In this document: in pieces, positions 53,295 to 62,435 of the stretch
How the letters are laid out: every line of letters begins with the position of its first letter
Numbering within the stretch: the first letter of the stretch is position 1
Source: JAHEJA01 sp965656445
Lineage (GTDB): Bacteria > Pseudomonadota > Alphaproteobacteria > Rhodobacterales > Rhodobacteraceae
DNA: 64,000 nucleotides
NCBI GenBank assembly: GCA_965656445.1
Contig: CBFHKO010000001.1
Span: 868,001 to 932,000 of the forward strand
Reading direction: 5' to 3'
Program-made: the position numbers and the translations under genes
Notes under the pieces: generated by a model
Seen by the model: only the letters and a program-made list of their open reading frames with translations
The model's database searches: none
What the model was told of the DNA's origin: nothing

Positions 53295-55439
53295 ATGTTT
53301 AACGTAACGAAAAAATCAATCGAGTGGGGCGAAGAAACGCTAACACTTGAAACTGGCAAAGTTGCCCGTCAAGCGGACGGCACTGTCATCGCCACTTTGG
53401 GCGAAACATCAGTCATGGCAAACGTGACTTTTGCAAAAGAAGCAAAACCAGGTCAGGACTTCTTTCCTCTGACTGTTCATTACCAAGAGAAATATTACGC
53501 CGCCGGTAAAATCCCAGGTGGCTTTTTCAAACGCGAAGCGCGTCCAAGCGAAAAAGAAACGCTGACTGCGCGTCTGATTGACCGTCCAATTCGTCCACTC
53601 TTTGTAGCTGGCTTCAAACACGAAGTGTTGGTCATGTGTACTGTTCTGAGCCACGACTTGGTCAATGACCCTGATGTCGTCGCAATGATTGCAGCCTCAG
53701 CAGCACTGACCTTGTCTGGTGTTCCTTTCATGGGCCCAATCGCCGCTGCGCGCGTTGGCTTTGTTGATGGTGAATATATCCTCAACCCAGAAGTCGAAGA
53801 TATGGACCAGTTGCGCACGAAGCCAGATCAACGTCTGGACCTTGTTGTTGCTGGCACCAAAGACGCCGTCATGATGGTGGAATCTGAGGCCTACGAACTC
53901 AGCGAAGAAGAAATGCTTGGCGCGGTAGAATTTGCACATGCTCAAATTCAGCCTGTCATCGATTTGATCATCGATTTGGCAGAAGATTGCGCAAACGAGC
54001 CGTTCAACTTTGTACCGCCAAGCTATGATGATCTTTATGCGGCGATCAAATCCGCAGGCGAAGATCAAATGCGTGCGGCCTTCGCATTGACTGACAAACA
54101 AGAGCGCGTTGCAGCCGTTTCAGCAGCACGCGATGCCATCAAAGCGACGTTGAACGAAGAACAACTCGCCGATGCAAATCTTGGTTCAGCAATGAAAAAG
54201 CTAGAGGCCAGCATTTTGCGCGGTGACGTTGTGAAAACTGGCAAGCGTATCGATGGACGTGGCACAGCCGACATTCGCCAAATCGTAAGCGAAACAGGTA
54301 TCTTGCCACGCACGCACGGGTCAGCCTTGTTCACACGTGGTGAAACTCAGGGCTTGGTTGTAACGACTTTGGGCACTGGCGATGATGAGCAAATCATTGA
54401 TGCGCTTCATGGCAATCACCGTTCGAACTTTATGCTGCACTATAACTTCCCTCCATATTCAGTTGGCGAAGTTGGTCGTGTTGGCTCCCCTGGTCGTCGT
54501 GAAATCGGTCACGGAAAACTCGCGTGGCGCGCGCTTCAAGCAGTTCTTCCTGCAGCGACGGATTTCCCATACACAGTTCGCGTTGTCTCAGAAATCACTG
54601 AATCAAACGGATCGTCCTCTATGGCATCTGTCTGTGGTGGATCTTTGTCAATGATGGACGCAGGCGTTCCATTGAAGGCTCCTGTTGCAGGCGTTGCAAT
54701 GGGTCTGATCCTAGAAGACGACGGCTCATATGCGGTTCTAACAGACATCTTGGGTGACGAAGACCACCTAGGTGATATGGACTTCAAAGTTGCAGGTACT
54801 GAAAACGGTATCACATCTTTGCAAATGGACATCAAAGTTGCTGGCATTACGCCCGCCATCATGAAGCAAGCTTTGGCACAAGCCAAAGATGGCCGCATGC
54901 ATATCTTGGGTGAAATGTCCAAAGCCTTGACTGAAGCCTCCGAATTCAGCGTTCACGCACCACGCATTGAAACAATGCAAGTGCCTCAGGACAAAATTCG
55001 CGAAGTCATCGGCTCTGGTGGTAAAGTGATCCGTGAAATCGTTGAAGTGTCTGGCGCAAAAGTTGACATCAACGACGAAGGTCAAATCAAGATTGCGTCT
55101 CCAAACGGTGACTCAATCAAGAAGGCCTACGACATGATCTGGTCAATCGTTGCAGAACCAGAAGTTGGCCAAATTTACGATGGTAAAGTTGTCAAAGTTG
55201 TCGACTTTGGTGCTTTTGTAAACTTCTTTGGAAAACGCGATGGATTGGTGCACGTCTCTCAAATCGAGAACCGTCGCCTGAACCACCCATCAGACGTTCT
55301 AAAAGAAGGCCAAGAGGTCAAAGTGAAGCTTCTCGGGTTTGATGATCGCGGCAAAGTACGCTTGTCCATGAAAGTGGTAGATCAAGAAACAGGCGCCGAA
55401 ATCGTCGAAGAGAAAAAGGAAGACAAGTCAGAGGATTGA
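53295..55439 (+). CDS. pnp: polyribonucleotide nucleotidyltransferase
   Basis: PNPase degrades RNA 3'-5' by phosphorolysis and works with RNase E. The 714-aa protein has two RNase PH domains (SVMANVTFAKEAKPGQDFFP; RREIGHGKLAWRALQAVLP), a KH domain (IREVIGSGGKVIREIVE) and a C-terminal S1 domain (VGQIYDGKVVKVVDFGAFVN), in the normal order and length. It begins MFNVTKKSIEWGEETLTLET. A terminator follows. It is separated from rpsO by the globin and PilJ/MCP-like genes. Confidence 0.98.
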   Translation: MFNVTKKSIEWGEETLTLETGKVARQADGTVIATLGETSVMANVTFAKEAKPGQDFFPLTVHYQEKYYAAGKIPGGFFKREARPSEKETLTARLIDRPIRPLFVAGFKHEVLVMCTVLSHDLVNDPDVVAMIAASAALTLSGVPFMGPIAAARVGFVDGEYILNPEVEDMDQLRTKPDQRLDLVVAGTKDAVMMVESEAYELSEEEMLGAVEFAHAQIQPVIDLIIDLAEDCANEPFNFVPPSYDDLYAAIKSAGEDQMRAAFALTDKQERVAAVSAARDAIKATLNEEQLADANLGSAMKKLEASILRGDVVKTGKRIDGRGTADIRQIVSETGILPRTHGSALFTRGETQGLVVTTLGTGDDEQIIDALHGNHRSNFMLHYNFPPYSVGEVGRVGSPGRREIGHGKLAWRALQAVLPAATDFPYTVRVVSEITESNGSSSMASVCGGSLSMMDAGVPLKAPVAGVAMGLILEDDGSYAVLTDILGDEDHLGDMDFKVAGTENGITSLQMDIKVAGITPAIMKQALAQAKDGRMHILGEMSKALTEASEFSVHAPRIETMQVPQDKIREVIGSGGKVIREIVEVSGAKVDINDEGQIKIASPNGDSIKKAYDMIWSIVAEPEVGQIYDGKVVKVVDFGAFVNFFGKRDGLVHVSQIENRRLNHPSDVLKEGQEVKVKLLGFDDRGKVRLSMKVVDQETGAEIVEEKKEDKSED

Positions 55440-55465
55440 TTTTACTCTACTTGTTTGCCAGAATG

Positions 55466-55494
55466 GCCCCAGTACTTAGTGCTGGGGCTGTTTC
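55466..55494 (+). terminator. Rho-independent terminator after pnp
   Basis: A 10-bp stem GCCCCAGTAC / GTGCTGGGGC (one T-G pair) with a 3-base loop is followed by TGTTTCC, 26 bases after the pnp stop. Confidence 0.82.
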
Positions 55495-55652
55495 CTTTAT
55501 ATGACCCAATTTTTTTAATGGCTACCTAAAGCCTGAAGGGCCTCATATCTTGAAGGTGAAGTTAGACACACCTCCGAAAATACACGAATTTCTCCAACAC
55601 TAAAGCGTCATCCCTTGCCAATCATTAGCACCGATGACAAGATGCTCCCAAA

Positions 55653-55672
55653 CCTGATTTGATCAAATCAGG
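55653..55672. promoter_or_regulatory. 20-bp perfect palindrome, candidate operator of the aldehyde dehydrogenase gene
   Basis: CCTGATTTGATCAAATCAGG is perfectly self-complementary and ends 24 bases before the aldehyde dehydrogenase ATG, just ahead of the AGGAG ribosome-binding site. Its position suits a repressor operator. The regulator is not identified; no regulator gene is adjacent. The preceding bases from the pnp terminator show no gene. Confidence 0.6.
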
Positions 55673-55696
55673 CCCCTTCAAACAGGAGCATTCCGA

Positions 55697-57139
55697 ATGA
55701 TCGAAAAACGCCAATTTTATATCAATGGACAGTGGGTAGATACTATCGACGGTCGTGATCATAATGTTATCAATCCATCCACAGAAGAAGCCTGCGCCGT
55801 GATCTCGCTCGGTGGGCCAGAGGACGCCAATGCCGCCGTCGCCGCTGCAAAGGCTGCGTTCCCAACATGGATGAAAACCCCCATTGAGGAGCGCGTTACC
55901 TTGTTCAAAAAGTTCCTAGAACTTTATGAACAACGGTCCGAGGACATGGCACAGACGATTAGCCTTGAAATGGGTGCGCCAATCGACATGTCTCGCCAAC
56001 AACAGGTGACGACAGGAACGTTCCACGTAAATGGGTTCTTACACGCGATCGAGAATTTTAAATTTGATCGCCCTCTTGGGGACCACGCACCTGAGGATCG
56101 TATTATCTATGAACCCATTGGTGTTTGTGCCTTGATCACTCCATGGAACTGGCCGATGAACCAAATCGTTCTCAAGGTCGGGGCTGCAGTTATGGCTGGA
56201 TGCACGATGGTGTTGAAACCATCCGAAGAATCCCCATTGAATGCAGTCATCTTTGCGGAACTGATGCACGAAGCAGGCTTCCCCGCTGGTGTGTTCAACA
56301 TGGTAAATGGGGATGGACTGGGTGTGGGTCATACCCTCTCAGGTCATCCTGATGTTGATATGGTGTCCTTTACCGGATCAACCCGCGCAGGTATCGCAAT
56401 TTCCAAGAACGCAGCGGATTCATTGAAACGTGTGCACCTTGAATTGGGTGGCAAAGGCGCGAATTTGGTATTTGCTGATGCAGATGAAAAGGCCGTCTCT
56501 CGCGGTGTTCTGCGTGTCATGAACAACTCAGGTCAATCTTGTAATGCGCCAACACGGATGCTTGTTCAGCGCGACGTTTATGATCAAGCGATTGAAACTG
56601 CTATTGCCACCGCCAATAAAATCGAAGTTGGCCCTGGTGACAAAGAAGGCCGTCATATTGGACCAGTTGTAAATGAAACTCAGTTCAATAAAATCCAAGG
56701 CTTGATCCAAAAAGGTATCGATGAAGGGGCACGTTTGATTGCAGGTGGCGTGGGTCGTCCAGATGGGCTTAACCGCGGGTTCTATGTGCGCCCAACTATT
56801 TTCGCAGATGCAAACAACCAGATGACGATTGCACGCGAGGAAATCTTTGGTCCAGTCATGGCAATCATTCCTTTTGACACCGAAGAGGAAGCGGTAGAAA
56901 TCGCGAATGACACACCTTACGGTTTGACGAACTACGTCCAAACTCAAGATTCAGATCGTGCGAACCGCATGGCCCGGTCCTTGCGCTCTGGCATGGTGGA
57001 AATGAACGGCAAGTCTCGGTCTATGGGATCCCCATTTGGCGGAATGAAGCAATCCGGCAACGGCCGCGAAGGTGGCGTTTGGGGGATCGAAGATTTCCTA
57101 GAGGTCAAATCTGTCTCAGGCTGGACCAACGAAGAGTAA
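55697..57139 (+). CDS. aldehyde dehydrogenase family protein
   Basis: The 480-aa NAD(P)-dependent enzyme has ALITPWNWPMNQIVLKVGAA, FTGSTRAGIAISKNAADSLK, catalytic Glu in LELGGKGANL and catalytic Cys in NNSGQSCNAPTRM. The sequence is of the broad ALDH type acting on small aldehydes; the substrate is uncertain. Context offers a hint only: the convergent gene is the dimethylglycine/sarcosine dehydrogenase, whose pathway yields formaldehyde, but this enzyme is not a glutathione-independent formaldehyde dehydrogenase by sequence signature. AACAGGAGCATTCCGA precedes the ATG. A palindrome upstream may be its operator. Confidence 0.9.
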   Translation: MIEKRQFYINGQWVDTIDGRDHNVINPSTEEACAVISLGGPEDANAAVAAAKAAFPTWMKTPIEERVTLFKKFLELYEQRSEDMAQTISLEMGAPIDMSRQQQVTTGTFHVNGFLHAIENFKFDRPLGDHAPEDRIIYEPIGVCALITPWNWPMNQIVLKVGAAVMAGCTMVLKPSEESPLNAVIFAELMHEAGFPAGVFNMVNGDGLGVGHTLSGHPDVDMVSFTGSTRAGIAISKNAADSLKRVHLELGGKGANLVFADADEKAVSRGVLRVMNNSGQSCNAPTRMLVQRDVYDQAIETAIATANKIEVGPGDKEGRHIGPVVNETQFNKIQGLIQKGIDEGARLIAGGVGRPDGLNRGFYVRPTIFADANNQMTIAREEIFGPVMAIIPFDTEEEAVEIANDTPYGLTNYVQTQDSDRANRMARSLRSGMVEMNGKSRSMGSPFGGMKQSGNGREGGVWGIEDFLEVKSVSGWTNEE

Positions 57140-57160
57140 TCTTTGACCAAGTCACAAAAG

Positions 57161-57188
57161 AAAAACGCCTCCCTAGGGAGGCGTTTTT
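57161..57188. terminator. bidirectional terminator between the aldehyde dehydrogenase and dimethylglycine/sarcosine dehydrogenase genes
   Basis: The 28 bases AAAAACGCCTCCCT / AGGGAGGCGTTTTT form a perfect palindrome with T tracts on both strands, so it can end transcripts from both converging genes. Confidence 0.92.
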
Positions 57189-57191
57189 TAT

Positions 57192-59696
57192 TTATCCATC
57201 TTTGCGGATCGTTTCGTTTTTCGGATCATAGGGGCTATCGCACGTGATGACGGCATCCCAAAGTTGGTCAAACATTTTGACCTTTAGCTTTTGACCCTCG
57301 ACCGCATAATCTGGTTTGACGTAACCCATACCAATGGATTTCTCAAAGGCAACTGAATAACCGCCCGACGTCAAACGCCCAACGCGTGTGCCATCTTCTG
57401 TGTAAAGCGCTTCAACGCCCCAAGGATCCGCATCAGCAGGACCATCCACCAAGAGAGTCACACATTTGCTACGGACGCCAATCGCTTCCATCGCGGATTT
57501 GCCTTGGAACTCTTTGGACAGATCAACAAACCGTGGGAGGTCGGCCTCAAGAGGCGTTGCATCCCGACCCAATTCATTGCCAAAGGCACGGTAGGATTTT
57601 TCCTGACGCAACCAGTTTTGCGCACGCGCGCCCACCCATTTCATCCCATGCTTTTCACCCGCAGCTTCCAAGAGGTCGAAGAGGTAATTTTGCATTTCAA
57701 TCGGGTGATGCAATTCCCAGCCAAGCTCGCCTGTGTAAGCCACGCGGATCGCATTGACGGGGCACATCCCCAATTCAATCTGACGCGCAGAGAGCCAAGG
57801 GAAACGTTTGTTCGACAGAGCCGTCTCAGGATCTGCATCCTTAATGACGTCTTTCATTAGGTCACGTGATTTGGGGCCAGCGATTGCAAAAACGCCCCAT
57901 TGCGTGGTCACATTCTGAATTTCGATATAGCCAAATTCAGGCGCCTTATCCGCGGCGCATTTGCGGAGGTAATCCGCGTCATAATCTGTCCATGCACCCG
58001 CTGAAACGAGGTAATATTCATCCTCTGACAAACGCACGATTGTATATTCCGTCCGTGTCGTTCCCGCCTCGGTTAGAGCATAGGTCAGGTTGATCCGACC
58101 AACCTTGGGCAATTTGTTACACGTGAACCAATCCAAGAATTGCGTTGCGCCAGGACCTTTGACCATATGCTTGGTAAAGGCAGATGCATCAACAACGCCG
58201 ACGCCTTCGCGAATGGATTTTGCCTCGTCCACAGCATGTTGCCACCAGCCACCACGGCGGAAGCCACGGGCCTCATGATCAAAATTGTCTGGTGCATCAA
58301 GGGGGCCAAAATAGTTGGGACGCTCAAACCCGTTAACACATCCAAATTGTGCACCACGCACCTTTTGACGCTCATAGGCAGGCGCAGTCCGTAAAGGACG
58401 GCAGGCTTCGCGTTCCTCATCAGGGTGGTGAAGGATATAGACGTGCTCATAGGCTTCTTCGTTTTTACGTGCGCCGTATTCGGTTGTCATCCATGACCCG
58501 TACCGTTTTGGATCGAGGGAAGCCATGTCAATTTCCGCTTCGCCTTCGACCATCATTTGCGCAAGGTAATAGCCTGTGCCCCCTGCCGCTGTGATCCCAA
58601 AAGAGAACCCTTCAGCAAGCCACATGTTGCGCAATCCAGGTGCTGGACCAACCAAGGGGTTTCCATCTGGTGTGTAACAGATTGGGCCGTTGAAATCATC
58701 CTTGAGGCCAACGGTTTCGGATGATGGAATACGATGGATCATCGACATGTATTCTTCTTCGATCCGATCGAGGTCCAACGGGAACAAATCGGCGCGGAAA
58801 CTGTCAGGAACACCATATTCAAAACGTGCGGGCGCATTGCGTTCATAAGGGCCCAAAATCCAACCGCCGCGTTCCTCGCGCACATACCATTTGGCATCTG
58901 CATCGCGCAGAACAGGATGCTCGAGCCCGCCATTCGCGCGGTACTCTTGCAACATAGGATCAGGTTCTGTGACGATAAATTGGTGCTCAACTGGGATCGC
59001 TGGAATTTTCAAGCCCAACAATTTCGCTGTGCGCTGCGCGTGGTTGCCTGTCGCGGTGACAACATGTTCTGCCGTGATCACAATCTGCTCGTCTGAGGTA
59101 ACAAGGTTGCCACCCTTTTCCACCATTTTCGTACAGGTCACATTCCACTCGGACCCGGTCCACTCATAGCCATCAACTTGCCACTTGCGTTCGATCACAG
59201 CGCCTTGCTGACGCGCGCCCTTAGCCATCGCCATTGTGACGTCGGCTGGGTTGATATAGCCATCTGTTGGGTGGTAAATCGCGCCTTCCAAATCTTCGGT
59301 GCGCACCAGTGGCCACCGCTCTTTGATTTGATCAGGTGTCATCCATTCGTAAGGAACACCACAGGTTTCCGCCGTTGTTGCGTAGACCATGTATTCATCC
59401 ATACGCGCTTTTGTCTGCGCCATGCGAAGGTTGCCAACAATCGAAAACCCAGCATTCAGGCCTGTTTCCGCCTCAAGTGTTTTGTAGAATTCAACTGAAT
59501 ATTGGTGAATATGAGTTGTCGCAAACGACATGTTAAACAAAGGCAACAAGCCAGCCGCATGCCATGTTGAGCCTGACGTCAGCTCATCACGTTCGAGAAG
59601 CATCACATCCTTCCATCCAGCTTTTGCGAGATGATAGGCGATTGAGGTCCCGATGGCACCGCCGCCAACAACCAAAGCTTTTACATGCGTTTTCAT
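57192..59696 (-). CDS. dimethylglycine/sarcosine dehydrogenase-type FAD oxidoreductase with GcvT domain
   Basis: The 834-aa protein joins an N-terminal FAD-dependent DAO domain (VKALVVGGGAIGTSIAYHLA; covalent-flavin type motif GSTWHAAGLL) to a C-terminal aminomethyltransferase (GcvT) folate-binding domain starting near residue 430 (VGVVDASAFTKHMVKGPG; VAYTGELGWELHHP). Enzymes of this layout oxidatively demethylate dimethylglycine or sarcosine and pass the one-carbon unit to tetrahydrofolate. The exact substrate is not decided by sequence. The ATG at 59696 has CGGAG upstream; the longer open frame to 59843 is not homologous. It is divergent from mreB and shares a bidirectional terminator with the aldehyde dehydrogenase gene. 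Confidence 0.92.
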   Translation of the reverse strand: MKTHVKALVVGGGAIGTSIAYHLAKAGWKDVMLLERDELTSGSTWHAAGLLPLFNMSFATTHIHQYSVEFYKTLEAETGLNAGFSIVGNLRMAQTKARMDEYMVYATTAETCGVPYEWMTPDQIKERWPLVRTEDLEGAIYHPTDGYINPADVTMAMAKGARQQGAVIERKWQVDGYEWTGSEWNVTCTKMVEKGGNLVTSDEQIVITAEHVVTATGNHAQRTAKLLGLKIPAIPVEHQFIVTEPDPMLQEYRANGGLEHPVLRDADAKWYVREERGGWILGPYERNAPARFEYGVPDSFRADLFPLDLDRIEEEYMSMIHRIPSSETVGLKDDFNGPICYTPDGNPLVGPAPGLRNMWLAEGFSFGITAAGGTGYYLAQMMVEGEAEIDMASLDPKRYGSWMTTEYGARKNEEAYEHVYILHHPDEEREACRPLRTAPAYERQKVRGAQFGCVNGFERPNYFGPLDAPDNFDHEARGFRRGGWWQHAVDEAKSIREGVGVVDASAFTKHMVKGPGATQFLDWFTCNKLPKVGRINLTYALTEAGTTRTEYTIVRLSEDEYYLVSAGAWTDYDADYLRKCAADKAPEFGYIEIQNVTTQWGVFAIAGPKSRDLMKDVIKDADPETALSNKRFPWLSARQIELGMCPVNAIRVAYTGELGWELHHPIEMQNYLFDLLEAAGEKHGMKWVGARAQNWLRQEKSYRAFGNELGRDATPLEADLPRFVDLSKEFQGKSAMEAIGVRSKCVTLLVDGPADADPWGVEALYTEDGTRVGRLTSGGYSVAFEKSIGMGYVKPDYAVEGQKLKVKMFDQLWDAVITCDSPYDPKNETIRKDG

Positions 59697-59952
59697 TTTT
59701 TCGACTCCGTAACAGGACTGTTTTCTGTTTCTTAGCATTTCATAGAAAAAACGCGGAACCAAGCCGACCCATAGATGCAGAAATACGACCATTGATAAAA
59801 ATTCATGGCGCGGACAGTCTTGTAAGATTGCAAATCGCCGCACTCTGAAATTTGCCGATACAAAATGTTAGTCTTTTATCCTAGCGCAGGCCTCTCTATA
59901 AGTTCGTCAAAGCCTTAGCAGGCGAATCAATTTAGCGCGGACGGGAATTTTT

Positions 59953-60996
59953 ATGGGGCTTGGATCTCTTACAGGTTTGTTTTCACAAGATATGGCAATT
60001 GACTTAGGAACAGCGAACACGCTGGTCTATGTCAAAGGTCGGGGTGTCATTTTATCTGAACCGTCGGTTGTTGCCTATCATGTCAAAGATGGCGTCAAAA
60101 AAGTATTGGCCGTCGGCGAAGATGCCAAGCTGATGCTAGGGCGTACTCCAGGAAGCATCGAAGCCATCCGTCCAATGCGCGAAGGTGTGATTGCGGACTT
60201 TGACGTTGCTGAAGAAATGATCAAACATTTCATTCGCAAAGTGCATAAACGCTCAACTTTCTCCAAGCCAAAAATCATCGTTTGTGTCCCGCATGGTGCC
60301 ACGCCGGTTGAAAAGCGCGCAATTCGTCAATCTGTTTTATCGGCAGGTGCGCGCAAAGCTGGGCTGATCGCGGAACCGATTGCTGCTGCTATTGGAGCTG
60401 GCATGCCTATCACGGACCCAACTGGGAACATGGTGGTTGATATTGGTGGTGGGACGACTGAGGTCGCGGTCTTGTCACTTGGTGATATCGTTTATGCTCG
60501 CTCCGTTCGTGTTGGTGGCGACCGCATGGACGAAGCCATCATTAGCTATCTTCGCCGCCAGCAAAACCTTTTGGTCGGTGAAAGCACAGCAGAGCGCATC
60601 AAAACGTCCATCGGAACCGCCCGTATGCCAGATGATGGTCGCGGCGCCTCTATGATGATCCGTGGTCGCGATTTGCTAAACGGCGTTCCAAAGGAAACTG
60701 AAATAACGCAGGCCCAAGTTGCCGAAGCGCTCAGCGAGCCCGTGCAATCCATCGTCGAAGCGGTCATGACCGCGCTTGAGGCAACGCCTCCAGATTTGGC
60801 GGCCGACATCGTTGACCGAGGCGTTATGCTCACAGGTGGGGGTGCTTTGCTTGGTGATCTGGATCTGGCCTTGCGCGAACAAACAGGCCTCGCTGTTTCA
60901 ATAGCGGACGAAAGCCTGAATTGTGTGGCTTTGGGAACTGGCAAAGCCTTGGAATTTGAAAAGCAGTTACGCCACGCAATAGATTACGACAGCTAA
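59953..60996 (+). CDS. mreB: rod-shape-determining protein MreB
   Basis: MreB is the bacterial actin that guides lateral wall synthesis. The 347-aa protein has the actin-fold nucleotide motifs AIDLGTANTLVYVKGRG at the N-terminus, VVDIGGGTTEVAVLS in the middle and GVMLTGGGALLGDLD near the end. It heads the mreBCD-mrdA operon. The 256 bases between it and the dimethylglycine dehydrogenase gene contain both promoters but no clear motif beyond weak -35/-10 candidates. Confidence 0.98.
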   Translation: MGLGSLTGLFSQDMAIDLGTANTLVYVKGRGVILSEPSVVAYHVKDGVKKVLAVGEDAKLMLGRTPGSIEAIRPMREGVIADFDVAEEMIKHFIRKVHKRSTFSKPKIIVCVPHGATPVEKRAIRQSVLSAGARKAGLIAEPIAAAIGAGMPITDPTGNMVVDIGGGTTEVAVLSLGDIVYARSVRVGGDRMDEAIISYLRRQQNLLVGESTAERIKTSIGTARMPDDGRGASMMIRGRDLLNGVPKETEITQAQVAEALSEPVQSIVEAVMTALEATPPDLAADIVDRGVMLTGGGALLGDLDLALREQTGLAVSIADESLNCVALGTGKALEFEKQLRHAIDYDS

Positions 60997-61024
60997 TCTA
61001 TAACCGCGTGATCAAGGGGATCAT

Positions 61025-61900
61025 TTGGCCAGAGATCGCTCACAAGATGATGACTATCTAGGACCTATCAAAAGGCTTTTTACAGGCCTTTTGATCCTCG
61101 TGTTCATCATCGTGTTTTTGGTATGGCGCATTGATAGCCCACGTGTTGAACGGTTTCGCTCTGCGGTGATTGATACGGTTCTGCCCAACTTTGATTGGGC
61201 CTTGGCACCCATGACTGGAGTTGTCAAAATTCTGCGCGATTTTCGCAGTTATCAAGCGATTTACGATCAAAACCAAGAGTTGCGGCGTGAACTCCAACAA
61301 ATGAAAAGCTGGAAAGAAGCGGCGCTTCAGCTGGAACAAGAAAACGCGCGTTTGTTGGATTTGAACAAACTGCGTCTTGATCCGAGCCTGACATTCGTGT
61401 CTGGCATTGTTTTGGCAAATAGCGGATCAGAGTTTCGCCAATCCGTTCTGTTGAACGTCGGAACACGCGATGGCATTCAGGACGGCTGGGCGGCAATGGA
61501 TGGTTTGGGCTTGGTTGGTCGCGTGTCCGGTGTTGGTACGAAAACAAGCCGTGTGATCCTCTTAACCGACAGCTCAAGCCGCATTCCTGCCGTGGTGCAA
61601 CCCTCTGGTCAACGCGCGCTTGTCTCAGGGGACAACACCCCTGCACCCCCCGTTGAATTCATCGAAAACCCAGACCTCGTTCGGCCCGGGGATCGTATTG
61701 TCACCTCAGGCGAAGGTGGCGTTTTGCCAGCTGGCCTTTTGATCGGGCAACTCGCCCTTGATCCAGGTGGTCGCCTGCGCGTTCGCTTGGCCGCGGATTA
61801 TGAACGGCTGGAATACCTGCGTGTGTTGCGCAATTATGGAACCCCTCGCATTACATCACAAGGCACCCTCATCGCGCCCCAAGAGATCAGCGATGAATGA
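61025..61900 (+). CDS. mreC: rod-shape-determining protein MreC
   Basis: MreC links MreB to the penicillin-binding protein in the elongasome. The 291-aa protein has one N-terminal membrane helix (LFTGLLILVFIIVFLVW), a coiled coil (about 78-115, NQELRRELQQMKSWKEAALQ), and a beta-rich periplasmic domain (FRQSVLLNVGTRDGIQDGW; GLVGRVSGVGTKTSRVILLT). The start codon appears to be TTG with AAGGGG five bases upstream; no ATG fits. Its end overlaps mreD by 8 bases. Confidence 0.94.
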   Translation: MARDRSQDDDYLGPIKRLFTGLLILVFIIVFLVWRIDSPRVERFRSAVIDTVLPNFDWALAPMTGVVKILRDFRSYQAIYDQNQELRRELQQMKSWKEAALQLEQENARLLDLNKLRLDPSLTFVSGIVLANSGSEFRQSVLLNVGTRDGIQDGWAAMDGLGLVGRVSGVGTKTSRVILLTDSSSRIPAVVQPSGQRALVSGDNTPAPPVEFIENPDLVRPGDRIVTSGEGGVLPAGLLIGQLALDPGGRLRVRLAADYERLEYLRVLRNYGTPRITSQGTLIAPQEISDE

Positions 61901-62435
61901 TAGCTTCTATAAGATTTGGCTCTACCGCCTCGGGTTTGTTGCATTTAGCTTGCTAACCGTTTTCATGAGCTTGCTCCCGACTCAAATCAGTTTTGACTCT
62001 TGGGGAACACCCGATGTTATCTTTGCCCTTGCTTTGGCATGGATAGTGCGCCGCCCCTTTTATGCACCCGTTGTTCTCGTGGGGCTTGTGGTATTCTTTC
62101 AGGACATGATGCTACAGCGACCGCCTGGGCTTTATGCAGCATTAATCATGCTGGCAATGATACGGCTTCGCAAGCAAGCCTATGCGCCGTCAGATACGAC
62201 GTTTTTAGAAGAATGGCTAAATGCAGCATTCTCAATTGTTGCGGTTGCAATTGCTCTTCGGGTGATCATGACCGTGACAGTTCTTGACTTACCGCGTTTT
62301 GGCACCCACTTTGGAAGTGTCGCATTTACTGTTGCTATTTATCCACTTGTGGCGCTGTTCAGTGAGCGCGTCTTAAGGGTGACATCCCTTAGTTTGAGTG
62401 AAATCGAAATCGCAAGGCAAGAAGGTCGGCTATGA
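61893..62435 (+). CDS. mreD: rod-shape-determining protein MreD
   Basis: A 180-aa membrane protein with about five helices, including VAFSLLTVFMSLLPTQISFD and PDVIFALALAWIVRRPFYAP, both typical of MreD. It works with MreC in cell elongation. The ATG at 61893 overlaps the mreC stop by 8 bases; a longer frame inside mreC (from 61758) is not part of the family. Its stop overlaps the mrdA start as ATGA (62432-62435). Confidence 0.92.
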   Translation: MNDSFYKIWLYRLGFVAFSLLTVFMSLLPTQISFDSWGTPDVIFALALAWIVRRPFYAPVVLVGLVVFFQDMMLQRPPGLYAALIMLAMIRLRKQAYAPSDTTFLEEWLNAAFSIVAVAIALRVIMTVTVLDLPRFGTHFGSVAFTVAIYPLVALFSERVLRVTSLSLSEIEIARQEGRL

